Positions 1 through 12,900 of a stretch of 64,000 nt of DNA are shown here, in pieces. The DNA comes from Hemibagrus wyckioides (lineage: Eukaryota > Chordata > Actinopteri > Siluriformes > Bagridae). The notes beneath the pieces were generated by a model. It was not told the DNA's origin, did not search any database, and saw nothing but the letters and a program-made list of their open reading frames with translations. A program made the translations under genes and the position numbers. Numbering within the stretch: position 1 is the stretch's first letter; the number at the start of each line of letters is the position of its first letter. The stretch lies in assembly GCF_019097595.1 (NCBI RefSeq), contig NC_080712.1, positions 19,058,146 through 19,122,145 of the forward strand. The letters are read 5' to 3'.

Positions 1-291
1 GAAGTGCACTTCAAGTACCGAGATGATGTACTCATTCAAAAGAAAAAATAAGTATGGAATGTGGGATGCTTCATGCACTCAATGCTCGCAGCTTTGCTGG
101 TATGAATGACCGCAGCATATGAATGATACCAGCGGCTGTCAGACTTTACAACATTGCATTACAGTGATGTTCTAATGTGCAATATTTTATCAGTTTATAT
201 ATTTTATAATTTTTTATATTTTATAATTTTATGTAATCTTACTTTCTTTTACTATTTGTATTTCTATTAGTGTATTACTACTTGTATTGTG

Positions 292-292
<1 letters not shown>

Positions 293-354
<62 letters not shown>
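293..354. repeat. (TA)n microsatellite
   Basis: About 30 uninterrupted TA units followed by a T run, inside the LINE 3' region. Confidence 0.95.
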
Positions 355-369
<15 letters not shown>

Positions 370-510
370 AATATTTTACATAATTTCCTTTTGTTTTACT
401 ATTTGAAATACTTTAAATTTCTTTCTTTCTTTCTACCTTTAGGTTAAATACCTGCACGTTAACTGTCTGTTGAACTGCTGTGACATTTGAATTTCTCCAC
501 TGTGGGATCA

Positions 511-582
511 ATAAAGTCTTATCTTATCTTATCTTATCTTATCTTATCTTATCTTATCTTATCTTATCTTATCTTATCTTAT
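511..582. repeat. (TCTTA)n tail
   Basis: About 14 near-perfect pentamer units directly after aataaag, as expected of a LINE tail. Confidence 0.95.
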
Positions 583-588
583 GTAATA

Positions 589-1324
589 GGGGTGGGGCTA
601 TAAGGCGCTAACACTAGATGAGAATTTTGATGAAATTTTCAAGACAGCTGATGACACTCCGGTGGACAAGGCATCTTACAAATGTCTTTTTAATTACTTA
701 ACATTGTGCGATTTATTTTTTCAACATACTACATCACAACACATGCAATTGACATCACCAACATTACCATCAACTGGTAACTTATACTTAGTAAAAATCA
801 GTTAGCACTCCATTTGAGACATTACTACCCTACACCCATTCATACACTAGATGGTAGAGTAAATAGTGCACAGGATAAATGCACAGTGTGCAGTACATGA
901 TTTGAGATTCGGCATGCAGTATGTATGCAGTAAGCAATATGTTCAGCAAATATTTTGACACTTAATTAAATTTCTTTGCTGCTCCACAACTGATTTGTCC
1001 CATTGCATAAAAAGTTTGTATCATGAGAGTAATTATCATATTAGCTAATGTTTGAGAGTTTGCTTTAGGTAATATTTTCCTAAATTTCTTGTTAGTAACG
1101 GAAATCGACATATGACTAGAGACACAAACATCTTTGTATTATGTGACTTTTTGTGTAGCTGAATAATCACACACTGCACTAGTCGGATTAATTGCACATT
1201 GCCTATTTTCTTCATGTAAGCCAATATACCAATTAATATTATATTATCTTCAAAATACTAATTATGTTATTAGTAATAAGAGCTGAATCATATAAGAACA
1301 TTTCTGCACACCCCTGACCTAACA
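589..1324. other. intron 3' of exon P, unassigned
   Basis: AT-rich sequence. I see no coding homology and no recognisable element here. Confidence 0.5.
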
Positions 1325-1535
1325 GTTGGGGCAGTGGTAGCTGTTGATTGGAAGGTCAGGGTTCACCATGTCCCAGCACTGCCAAGCTGCCACTGCTGAG
1401 CTCCTGAGCAATCCCCTTAACCCTCCCTGCTCCAGGGTTGCTGTATCATGTCTGACCCTAGCCTTTAAAGATAGGATATGTGAAGAAAGTATTTCACTGT
1501 GCTGAAATGTATAAGTGACAAAAAATAAATGCTTC
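1325..1535 (+). mobile_element. tRNA-derived SINE (Mermaid-like)
   Basis: The head has a tRNA-like B-box (gaaggtcagggttcac). The body reads gcactgccaagctgccact and ccttaaccctccctgctcca. The 3' part has tatttcactgtgctg followed by an A/T-rich end. The same family recurs at 37.7 kb (inverted) and 52.0 kb. The family name is from memory of catfish repeats. Confidence 0.7.
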
Positions 1536-1539
1536 TTCT

Positions 1540-2420
1540 TCTTTTAGTTGAAGCCCCCTTTGATTTCTATTTGGATAAGAGTCTGTCAGCTTGGCACCTC
1601 TTGACTTGGGAATATTTTCCCACTCTTTTTTGCAAAAAAGTTCCACATCAGATAAGGGCATCTGCTGTGCAGAGCACTACTCAGGTCCCTCCACAGGGTC
1701 ATTCCAAAACATTAATCTTATTTTTTTCCCTGAATCCATTCTTTACTTTGTTATTTGGATGTGCGCTGTGGGACATTGAAAGCTGAAAGTCCTCTTCATC
1801 TTCACCTTTCTAGCAGATGCCAGAAGGTTCTGTGTTGAAATTGATTGGTACTTGGAGCTATTCATGATTCCCTCCACCTTCATTGAAGCCCCAGTTCCTG
1901 CTGAGGGAACGCAGCCCCAAAGCATGATGCTGCCACCTTTGTGGGTTTGATGTTCTTTTGCTGATTTGCTGTGTTATTTACCCAAACTTTTACATTAAAT
2001 TAGAAATGTTTAATGTTGGTCTCATCAGACCATAACACATTTTTCGCATGGTTTTGGGAAACTAGATATATGCTTTTGAAAAATTTACACTGGGCTTGAA
2101 TGTTTTTTCCTTCAGAAAAGGCTTGCTTCTTGCCATTCTGGCACATATAGATGAAGAACTGAGATATTGGGATATACAGGAGTTATGTAGGGAGCAACCA
2201 GTACTTGGCAGAAAGAGTTACAGCTCCTTTAATGTTGCTATAAGACTTTTGACAGCCTCCCTGACCAGAATACTATTTGTTGTCTCATCAGTTCTGGAGG
2301 AACATCCTGTTCTTGGTATTGTCACTGTTGTGCCACTATTTCTTCCACTTGTTGATGAGTTTCTTCATTATTTTTCATGGTACATCTAATGCCTTGGAAT
2401 TTGTTTTTATAGCCTTTGAA
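1540..2420 (-). pseudogene. decayed Tc1-like transposase
   Basis: Read on the minus strand, the region contains VLWSDETN (first catalytic Asp) near 2015-2040. It also has WGCVPSAGTGA, MKVEGIMNSSKYQSI and ENLL-type residues at 1780-1920, the central block of Tc1 transposases. The frame is broken in many places and no ends are recognisable. It lies in the intron downstream of exon P. Confidence 0.7.
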
Positions 2421-2454
2421 CAATGTGATCCTGCTGATGCTTTCTAGTTTTTAG

Positions 2455-2572
2455 TTCATCTATCTGTTTTTAGTAGCACTTATCCTACACAGGGTCACCA
2501 GGGAACCTGAAGCCTATTCTGGGCACAAGGTGGGGGACACCCTGGACCAAGTACCACTCTATCATTGATGCA
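2455..2572 (+). repeat. interspersed fish repeat, head fragment
   Basis: Matches the recurrent 'cttatcctacacagggtc ... ggagcctattc ... gacaccctgga' sequence also seen at 7.8, 20.0, 42.3, 49.3 and 52.6 kb. It ends about 15 bp from the splice donor of exon P. Confidence 0.65.
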
Positions 2573-2587
2573 TTTTATATTACTTAC

Positions 2588-2704
2588 AGGAGGGTCCTGA
2601 TCAGTTGCGAGCACTGTTGTGATTAACGTTCCTTTCTCAGCGTTAGGAGCCACCATGCCTTTATAGAGTGGCCGAGCGAAGACTGGAGTGTAATCATTCA
2701 CATC
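2588..2704 (-). CDS. pcdh15: pcdh15 exon P (EC8-EC9 linker, EC9 start)
   Basis: 39 codons, phase 0/0. It begins DVNDYTPVF, where tyrosine replaces the last Asn of the usual DxNDN linker (mammals also have NDY). It then has [18 protein letters not shown] and ends ATDQDPP, the EC9 calcium motif. Acceptor tttcag follows a (CT)n tract; donor gtaagt is perfect. The next exon is outside the window. Confidence 0.96.
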
Positions 2705-2717
2705 CTGAAAAACAGAG

Positions 2718-2756
<39 letters not shown>

Positions 2757-5205
2757 AGACCATAAACTTACAACACAAAATTGACTGTTTAAACTCACTA
2801 GTTGTATATAAGGAAAATAATACATGTAAGAGTATTATCTAAGCCTGACATGATGATGATGATGAATAGAGAGGTAAGTGGACTGTGCTATTTTTCTTTC
2901 AAGCACCTGAATGACACTTAGATACACCTAACTCAAAGAGCTAATCCATACTGAACAATAACATGCTGTAAAGAGACAGCAGATTGTGGATAATTTATAG
3001 TAGTCAGGCCCTATAAGAGGAAATGGTTGTTTCTTTGTGGATGATCTTTTAACATGGAAAGAAGAATTATAATAATAATTAAAAAAAAAACAAACAAAAA
3101 AAATATTGCCATTCAGTCTTAAGCGAAAAATAAAAACAGTAGCTGGAGCAATAACATTGTGGCACACATATGCACTACATAGTAACATGTCAAACATTCA
3201 CTCAATTGCTATTCTGTGCTAAGTCTGCTATGTAATAAATAATGTCAGCTTTTTTTTGTATGAAGTGGGTAGTACTCAATATCTTAAAAAAAAAAAAAAA
3301 AGGTGTGTGCTTTTTAGAACTTGATTAGTAACATGGCACAGGAATGTGAGTATTTTTGAAATGCTGATAGATTTTAGCTGCAAATTCTTTAGGCTACCGA
3401 AATACAGGAGCATTTTGCATTTTGAAAATGCCCATATTGCTGCACCAAGTTACACTGCAAGCTTGATTTTGTTCATTATTCAGATGCAATGGCTGTGCAG
3501 AATGTGGCAAAATTTTGATATGCTGCTATGCAACATACTCCATTGTCTGAAAGTTTTAATGTATAAAAGCTGCAGATAAGCAGAAGGATCAGATAAATTA
3601 CATGCATTTTTTTGAGACTGTGTTGTATATTCTGCACATGCCCAGTCCTCTGATACTGTATTTAATTTTGTATTCTGCATTGATATCATCCACATAAATA
3701 TCATGTTGCTACCTTTCAATCAATGCAACACTACAATGTCCCCATAAAGGAGTAATAGGTTTTTCTTGTCTTATCTTATCTCATCTTACTTAACAGAAAC
3801 AAACTGGTCTAATACAAGAACCATGAAAACAAAACTGATGTATAGCAATGTCAAACTGGTGACATGTTGATAATCAGCTGATTATGTTGACTGCTTTTAG
3901 AGACAGACCATCCAAATATTATGTTGCTTATTTTTTCCCCATGATGAAAAATAGAGATAGTGATTTTATTGTGCTTTTAGTTTTAGCCTTCACACCTCAG
4001 AATTTGCAGAATTTGCTTATCGAATGAAGATTTAATAGTAGTGCAGCCCCATTAAATTAGATTATAGCACTGTGAGAGCCACTACTACGAAGATTCCCTG
4101 TAGATTTTATTAGAGTGATACACAGACACATGAGCAACTCTTTATCACCTCTCCTGCACCTGGGCAAGGCAAATCGATCCACCCAGAGAGACTGATACAC
4201 AGTAATGTGTACATGTGTACATAGGCATTATGGGGTTAGGATGGTGAGAAAATATCCTAGTCAGAGGTCAAATTTACAGCTGCTATTTAATACTAAACAT
4301 ATGATGAAAGCCTGGGCTATGCACATTTATATTCTCTGTGCAGTCCTAAATTTAAGATAGATATTTCAGATGGCAATTCTATGACAAATTCTATGACAAG
4401 GGTGGTGGAATAAAGTCTTTCTCCCTTCAGAAAAAAAAAACAAAAAACAAACAAAAACAAGCTTTAGAGCTGCCCCAAATATGATATGACTCAGCCTATA
4501 TATTACTGAAGTACTTCAACTGAGGATTCAATCTCACCTCTCCTGCAGTAAATCTAATGCTGGCACACTGTGGTAAGGGTGAATTTAATTGGCTTCCTTT
4601 AATAACAGATTCAGATACAAGATGTTTCCCCAGGGTCTTGCGATTCGAGTCGTATCTGAAGGAAAGTGTCAGATAGCATAGGATTCATGCTCTTGTTTGT
4701 ATCAGAACAAAGACTTCTTAGTTGTTTGCCACACCAAAAAAACTAGAGGAACACAGGCAACTTTCAGAATGTAATTCTATGCCACAAGAAAACAGCCAAT
4801 GTGATCCATAACCACAAGACTTTAAGGGAAGAACAGCAAACCTAAAATCCACTTGAGGAGAGAAGTACAAAGAATTCCAAAGCGCAGCAGGTTAGACTGG
4901 AACATGAAAGTTCCCTGCTGAATCCTTTTGACTGGCTTCTAACTCACATGTATAATAAAGTGTCAGGGTTAACAACACGATAAGGCAGAACTGCCTATTG
5001 AGTTCACTGCTTGATCTTTATAGATTTGTGAAGATCTAATGGATTTAAGAATCATATGCATACTACTAAAACGCATAAATATTCTAAATAACACGTATTC
5101 TTGAATATTTAAATAAACAGCTAGAATGATCCATCAATGTCAAATGTCTAAGATTCGAGACAACTTGTGAATTATTTCCATCTGTAACACCTACTCACTC
5201 TCTCA

Positions 5206-5260
<55 letters not shown>

Positions 5261-6221
5261 ACATGCACACACACGGGCTAATCAGTCCATTTTGATCCTA
5301 CAGCTAATCTTCTGAAACACTGGAGATTTTCCTCCTTCAAATATGTGGATAATTGCAGTCCAAAAGCTAATGAGTCATTTAAGCCTGAAATAGCTGCACC
5401 ACCGCTGTAACCTGCACAGAGACTTATCTGTCACACACATCACTGTCAGCCCAGGAGAAAACAGATTTATACTGGCAAACATCCAGCGTAACACAGGGCT
5501 CTTTAACTGACACTGAAGTATCTCTCACTCTCCACTGTCTATAGCTCGAGCTATAATTTCTCCAGCTAATTGAATTCTGAGAATGAGTTTATTGGTATTG
5601 ATAGAACCCGTGATCCTGACCAGGATAAAGTTAGTGGTTAGTTGGTTAGTGGTTTGCTGATTGCTACAGACCAACACCCAGTAATTATTAATGCTCACAT
5701 TTATATATATTACAGGAATTAAGTTTAGGTAATTTTGTTCTAAAAGTCACAAGCTGAACCAAAAACTATGAACCAGTATGATTTATTGTTAAGAATGAAA
5801 AAGAAGTGGTCTTATGTCTTATGTTTTAGTAAGTTAAAGACTGTAAATGTATTAAACAACATGACTAACTGCTTACAGCTAAAGTGGGCGGTGGTGAATG
5901 GAAAGATTTTCCCACAGATGTGTAGCGTGTCAATGAAGGAGGTTTGGGGTTTGCACCATGTTCAGTACTATCTTACCGTAATCCTAACTGTAACTGTAGC
6001 TATTCCAGGTGGCAGAACACCTTCATAATCCAGTGCCTCCACCTGGAACGTGTAGTTAGCACCGTCTCGACCCAGAGCCTCAAAGTCCATAGACTGCAGC
6101 ACTGACAGAGCTCCAGTGATCCTGTCCACCGCGAAGAGCTGCCGTGCTGCCTCTGTCCTTATCCTGTATGTTATATTAGAGATCAGATCTTCATCTGTAG
6201 CCTGATGGAGTAAGAGAGAGA

Positions 6222-6255
<34 letters not shown>

Positions 6256-9200
6256 AATTTTGCACTGACTTTTGCATGATAATAATATAAGAAAATACAG
6301 AACAAAGTCTAAACTTCTATGTTTATTAATATTAAAAGCCCAACCTACTGTTTTGGACTAAACTGCTGATTAATACACAGGCATCTGGCTTTTGTTGGAA
6401 AAGTCAATATGACCAACATTCTTTTCAACAAATCAAAACACTGCATGTAATAACTAAATCTATATATGTATGTTCCCTATTCAGCAACGACAGCCTCACA
6501 GATTCTAAATAAAGTTATTTCATCTATTGTTGCTTACCATTAAGATTCATCAATGATGTGTTCATCAGTGAATATGATGTATTTCTATTATTTATTATGA
6601 GACCATTTTGTCCCACAATGAAACAAAATTCTGTCCAAATGAATATTAATCCACGTAACAAAATTCATTCAAGGCTCAAGTTGCACTCAACTAAATAATT
6701 TTTAGGCCACATGATTCTGTTTTTCAGTTTAACCATAAAGAGAAAGATAAACAGAAACTGAGTAGTAGTAGTAGTAGTAGAAGTAGAAAGTTTGTATCTT
6801 GGTTCCAAATACCGATGATATCAATAGACACTTAGTTACGAGTAGAGCACTATGTTGAAAGCCACATAAGCCTTTCCTAGAACTTACACATGGGAATATC
6901 ACATCATCAACATGTTGTGTGTCATTGCTGTGATGTCTATCTGACATGCAAGTAGACAACTGATCTACAAGGTCAGCTGTCATAACGTACAATCCATCAG
7001 ACTCCAAAGTGTTAATATGACAACAAAACCCTATGCCACTTGTCTCAGATGTTATATGACCTTGATGCTAACAAGAGCCGTCTTTATGACAGCAGGCACT
7101 AGTCTGGCATGATAAAACAATATTACCGTCTTTACACAATAGTATGCAATATTATTCATTGACAGTGATCAGAGATGATATATTATTACCAGAACTATTA
7201 TGCATTTTGCATTTCAGCTCCAAAAATTTTTTGGAAAACATGGCAAGCACAACTCACTGTGAGCTGAGGTGTGTGTTCACAAAGAAATGCCAATCATGTA
7301 GAAGATGTTTTGTAAATAAAGTTCCATTTAGCTAAAAATTGTTAATTTCCCCTATGCATGGACTCTTTTGGGAAACTCCGCAGATGGTGGTCGGGGCTGT
7401 AGTTGTGGTTGAGGGTGTATCTCTCTTATTTCAGTGCGCTAGCATGCATAATTTTCTTTTGATTTGGTCTGTGGAAGTAAAACCGACTGGAATAAATGCT
7501 GCCCATTCAGCAGCACTTTCTTCTGACTCACCATTGTGAAGGGAAAAAAGAGTAAAAAATATGGAAATTACCCCAGAGTAGCAGAAAGTTTAGGAGACTC
7601 CAGCACAGGAAAGGTAACACTAGTACAAATATCACTCCCAATAATGTCTTTTTTTATCTCCAGTCAAATGGAAAATCGACATGTTATTAAGAGACACTTT
7701 ATAGAAGCTTTCCAAAATCTCATCCCTCACTTTCTGCCATAGGAAATGGAAAATGTTTGTGTTTGACTAGTCATCAATCTATCCATTTCCTGTACCTCTT
7801 ATCCTACACAGGGTCGTAGGGAGCCTGGAGCCTATTCCAGGGGACTCAGGGCGCAGTCAAAATAGCACTTCATCTATTGTTAATTGTGATAATTAGAAAG
7901 TGATTAAAATGCTTTCTTTCTGTTTAAGTCTGCTATAGTGAACACTGTTTTTGACATGTTTTGACTGCACATTAATGCAGAATCACTAAAAAATCCATCA
8001 TCCAGGTGCTAGAAATTATGCTTGAATGTTTTTTGTTTTTTTTTACACAAACATTAACCAATTTGTAAACATAAAGCATCAAAATGTGCCGTTACTATTT
8101 ATTTATTTATTTATTATTGTTTTGGTTTTGTTTATTACACATTAAATCAGAATCACCTAAAAAGCCACAATCCAGGTGGTGGAATCACAGGTGGAATTAT
8201 TATTACATCCTCTCCTACTCTCCTTCAACCAAAATGCTTAGAAGGTTTTTTTAAAGGCTTTTTAACAGTACAAGATTCTGAACAATTAAATTATTTATTG
8301 AAAAATTTCAAAATGGAAAACTGCAATCAGGGAAAAACCTGCAGAAAACTTATCAGACACCTAATGGAATAAGACTTTATTAATATTTGTAATATTTATT
8401 TTATTAATATTTTTAACCACATACACACACATGGACACACACACAACACACACACACACAAAAACGAGTGCTCCTGGCTCAAAACCCAAGCCTGATTAGG
8501 AAGCTGGCAGGAGAGCAGGAGTTCAGGAGCTCAGCGACTGCCATGTCTCTCGGTGGGTGTAGGAACCTTTCAGGATCCTCCCTTTGATGTGGGAGGCACA
8601 AGGAATAACATTCTACACTCAGATTTTCTGAAATATATAAATAAAAGCCCCCAAAGCCCCAGTGAGGAATAGCACATAAAGGGCTGAGCTCTTCATTTGG
8701 CCCAGATCAGAGTCATGCTCTGACTAGCCTGTGTAGGAGGAGCTTGGAGCTGTCAGCTCCACCAAGATAAAAAATAAAATAAAATCTGTCACCATCGCCG
8801 TCATCTCACTCTGTCACTCATCTGCTCTGTTCCTCTACATGTCTCTCTCTCTTTCTCTTTCTCTCATACACACACGTACACACACACACACTCTTTTACT
8901 CCATCTACACTTTCATCTCTCCTATCCTCCAACACCAAAAAGACACATCTTAGTAATATGATGATAATTGCATTCTTTTTACTTCAGCCTATCCAAATTC
9001 CCACAGTGCTCTTGAGAGCAGGCATGAAGAGATAGTTTCACAAATTCCGTGAGGCCTTTTCTGCAAGACAGACTCCCATTTCTCTATTGAGCCTGTCAAC
9101 TGTATCACAAATATTTGTTAAATGGAAAATGAATCCCTCATGGAAATGATATGCCCAGACCAATTTGTGCATTAAGACTCGATACAGACACTTGAGCAGT

Positions 9201-9931
9201 GAGCTCAGCAGCTTATCGTGTTGAAAGCTTTTCCTTTGAGAGCGGTGCTAAAAAGCCCAGGAGCCAGAAATGAGTTTCTCAGAGCCTCTGATGTTAAAGA
9301 CAGTGTTTAAAGTGATATGCTTCTCCAACGCGAGACGGAGGACAGTTTAGAAGAACAGAAAAAGCGAAAAGACGTTTACTAGGCTACTTCATAGAGCTAA
9401 AGTATACAGTACAGTACAATTCTTCAACAGAAGGCCACTGAGTACAGAACAGATACAGAAGACATCTGAACCAGAGCACAGCAGCTGGATATTCTAGGTT
9501 TTATGTAATCCTCTAAGTGGAAATCTATACAATCACCTAAAAGAGGAACTCAAACCATGTGATCTCTAATAGAACCAGTGGAGCACAGTGTATTTTAATA
9601 GAGAAAGAGCTTACATTAAGTCGCAGGATGATGGTTCCAGCTGGAGTGTTCTCAGGTACATTGACAGTGTAAACTGGCTGAGAAAAGACAGGGCTGTTAT
9701 CATTGATGTCAGACACTCGCACCAGCAGTGTAAGGACCGTGCGTCGAGGATCCACTGCCCCGTCCGATGCCTCCACAACTACCTCGTACTGACTCTGAGT
9801 TTCCCGATCCAGAGGCACAGCTGTGAAAATGCTGCCGTTAGCATTAATGCTAAAGAGAGATGCGTGGGTGAGGAGCCGATAGCGCACTTGACCGTTCAGC
9901 CCAGCATCTGGATCTGTGGCCTAACAAAAGT

Positions 9932-9962
<31 letters not shown>

Positions 9963-12900
9963 GGATTCAGTCAATGTGTGTTCTTTTTACCAGAGGCCAA
10001 AAAAATAATCAATTCAACCACTAAAATTCTGTGTAAGGTTAACCAAACCAAGGTGAAAACATTTCGCACTGAGAGCCAACAGTGTTCTTACTAAGTTTAT
10101 ATAATAGTTGCAGCAATAAAATAATTAATTAGTGTATACTGATTGGAAAATGATAAGTTGAACATTAGTGTACTGTTGAAAGGGTTAATACGAATAAAGA
10201 CACCTAAAGCATAGATTTGTATGTGACAACCTTCTTTACTGACCTGAAAAAGCAAATAGAGGGCCGAACCCAATTAATGATTTAACTTTATTGATGATAT
10301 AATTATGCATCTTTTATACAACAACAAGCAACAGAAATTAAGAATTCAATCTAATATAGATATACTACTCAAAAAGTTAAGGATATTCAGCTTTCAGGGT
10401 GAAATTTCAGGATGCACCTAAAATGCATTATAACCTTTACAGGTGAACTTAATGTGACCTTCTGTACACTTTTGAATGCACATGTCCAACTGTTCAGTGT
10501 TTCAGTACTTTTTGCATAACTTGCTGTTCTCTAACAAGGTGCTTAACGGCAAAATTTACAACTGGTGTTTTATCCATGAATCGACCAATAAATTTTCTGG
10601 TTCAATTAGAATTGGTATTTAAACAGTCCTCTTCATCATGCTGTTCACATTTTGACATCATGAGACCAAGACGACACCTAACAATTGATCAACAGTACCT
10701 TGCCATTGCGAGGCTTCAAACAGGATGTTCTCAGAGGGAAGTGGCCACTGAGCTTAGAGTGTCACAGAGTGTCATCAGCAGGTTGCGACAGAGATACAGA
10801 GAGACTGGAAGAGTCACAGAAAGGCATAGAAGTGGCTGTCCTTTGGCCACATCCCACATTGATGACCGCTTCATTGTGAACAGTGCCCTGCAGAACCGGA
10901 TGATGAATGCCACTCAACTCCAGGCACAGTTAAGGGAGGTGAGAGGCAACCAAGTGTCACGTCAGACCATTCAAAACCGTTTACATCAGCATGGTCTGCG
11001 TGCTAGACGACCTGCAAGGGTACCTGACCACACCACCAGACACAGGCGTCAAAGTCTTGCATGGGCCAGGGAGCATTTACGCTGGACGAGGGACCAGTGG
11101 GCCTCAGTGCTGTTCTCTGATGAAAGTCGATTCACGTTGAGCAGAAATGATGGCCGCCAACGATGTTGGAGACGTCACGGAGAGCGCTATGCATCAGCCA
11201 CTGTTGTAGTGATGTTACAGTCTGGACAGGTGTGTCTACTCAATACAGAACTGCCCTACATCTTGTGAATGGTACAGTGACAAGCCGATACTACCTGAAT
11301 AACATCATTAATAGTCATTCTGCCCCTGCATGAACAACACAGGCCTAATGTCATCTTCATGGACGACAATGCTCCAGCTCATCGAGGTCACATCATTAGG
11401 GAACGGTTGCTGGAGGCTGGGGTACCTCAAATGGAGTGGCCTACACTTTCTCCAGACCTGAATCCCATAGAAAACCTACGGGATCAGCTGAGTCACCGTG
11501 TAGAGGCTCATAACCCTGCACCCCAGAACCTCAATGACCTGAGGGCCACCCTTCAAGAAGAGTGGAATGCCATGCCTCAGCAGACAATAAGTCGACTCGT
11601 GAACAGCATGGGACGTCGTTGTCAAGCTGTAATTGATGGTCAAAGGCACATGACAAATTATTGAGACATTGACATTTTTTTGTGGTATACCCACCACTGT
11701 TGTTGGCTTTTGTTTCAATAAATTGTTTGAGATGAGGAAATGACCATTGAATGCTTTTACTTAAATGCCCTACTTTCATGATGTAATATCACTGTAGCAT
11801 GAACTTTTTACATTTTCCATAAATTTCACCCAAAAGCCAAATATCCTTAACTTTTTGTGAGGACCTACGGGATATAAAATATTCAGAAAAAGCAATTATT
11901 ATAGAAGAGTGCAGCTTATGTAGTTCTCCCCAGCTTTAGGGTAGACACAAAGCTGAACAATTTGTTGGCTAGAAATTGTGGTTGCGTCACTACAAATCCA
12001 CCGCTGATCCAGGAGCCAACACAACTTCATGCCAAATTCCAGTCTGAATTATTTACTGTTACATCTTCATTTAGTTCGGTGCATGCTGCATATGCCACCT
12101 CATTCACCTGTAATATTTGTGAGGTTTATCCATTTTCAATGTGCATGCCTGTGCACTGTTCCCTCTGTTTAGATTTCTTGTATGGCATGTGCTTTTGCCC
12201 TTAAAATCATTTTTCATTTTGTTTTCCATTCATTACTTTGTATATCTGATCAATTGACCTCTTCCTGACTCATCTACAGGTCTTGTCTACTGATAAGGTT
12301 TCTCAATAAAAAAAACTGCCTGCTTTATGACCAATTGTATTGTCACATATTTTTCGGCCACATTTGATTGGTCAAACTCATCTTCAGACACACTTCCACA
12401 GTTTTGTTGTTGTTGAGCTCAAAACGACCTTATGACTTCATTAATAATAGTTAGTATAAGAGTCCAAGTGTCATAATATCACATATCTTCATCTTAATTT
12501 GTTTTTTCTTCTGCCTAGAGATCTGAAACTTGGTAAATATGTACTACTACCTCCTACTACTCCCGTTCTTGGCTAACAGGAGAGGAACCAAATGTGGTCT
12601 TCTGCTGTTGTTGCTCATACACTGCAAGGTTCGATGTTTTGTGCATGTTGAGATTCTTTTCTGCTCACCATGGTTGTAAAGAATGATTATTTAAATTTCC
12701 TGGAAGCTCAAATAAATCTGGCCATTTCCCCCTGACCTCTCTTATCAACAAGGTGTTTCCATCACAGAACTGTCACTCATTCAATGGTTTTCTGTTTCAC
12801 CATTGTTACACCATTCTGTCTAAACCCTGGAATTCCCAGGGGATCAGCAGTTTCTGCAATACTCAAAGCAGCCCATCTGGTACCAGCAACCATGCCACAG

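Larger units (their letters stand above)
1..588 (+). mobile_element. 3' end of a non-LTR retrotransposon (LINE)
   Basis: The segment has the look of a fish LINE tail: a last coding trace reading GCQTLQH, an AT-rich 3' UTR with the gtgcaat motif, a (TA)n tract, and a closing part near aataaag followed by a (TCTTA)n tail. The coding body lies upstream of the window. The family is not determined. Confidence 0.6.
2754..5976. other. pcdh15: intron O/P
   Basis: Contains an exon-like open segment at 4538-4655 (separate entry), poly-A runs near 3080 and 3288, a short LINE-tail-like (cttat)n piece at 3765-3790, and a (CT)n(CA)n tract at 5199-5272. The non-repetitive 5290-5570 stretch could be conserved noncoding DNA. 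Nothing else is identified. Confidence 0.6.

Noticed and set aside
1325..1535. A functional tRNA gene
   Set aside because: Only a degenerate B-box and no cloverleaf; it is the head of a SINE.
4538..4655. Additional pcdh15 cassette exon
   Set aside because: Exons O and P join in frame to give the expected TVTVRIT-DVNDY protein, and the segment has a stop in the frame O imposes. Kept as an unexplained feature, not as a pcdh15 coding exon.
9588..10094. 168-codon plus-strand open frame
   Set aside because: Its first 330 bases are the antisense of pcdh15 exon N, and the rest runs through a (GA)n tract. No independent coding signal.
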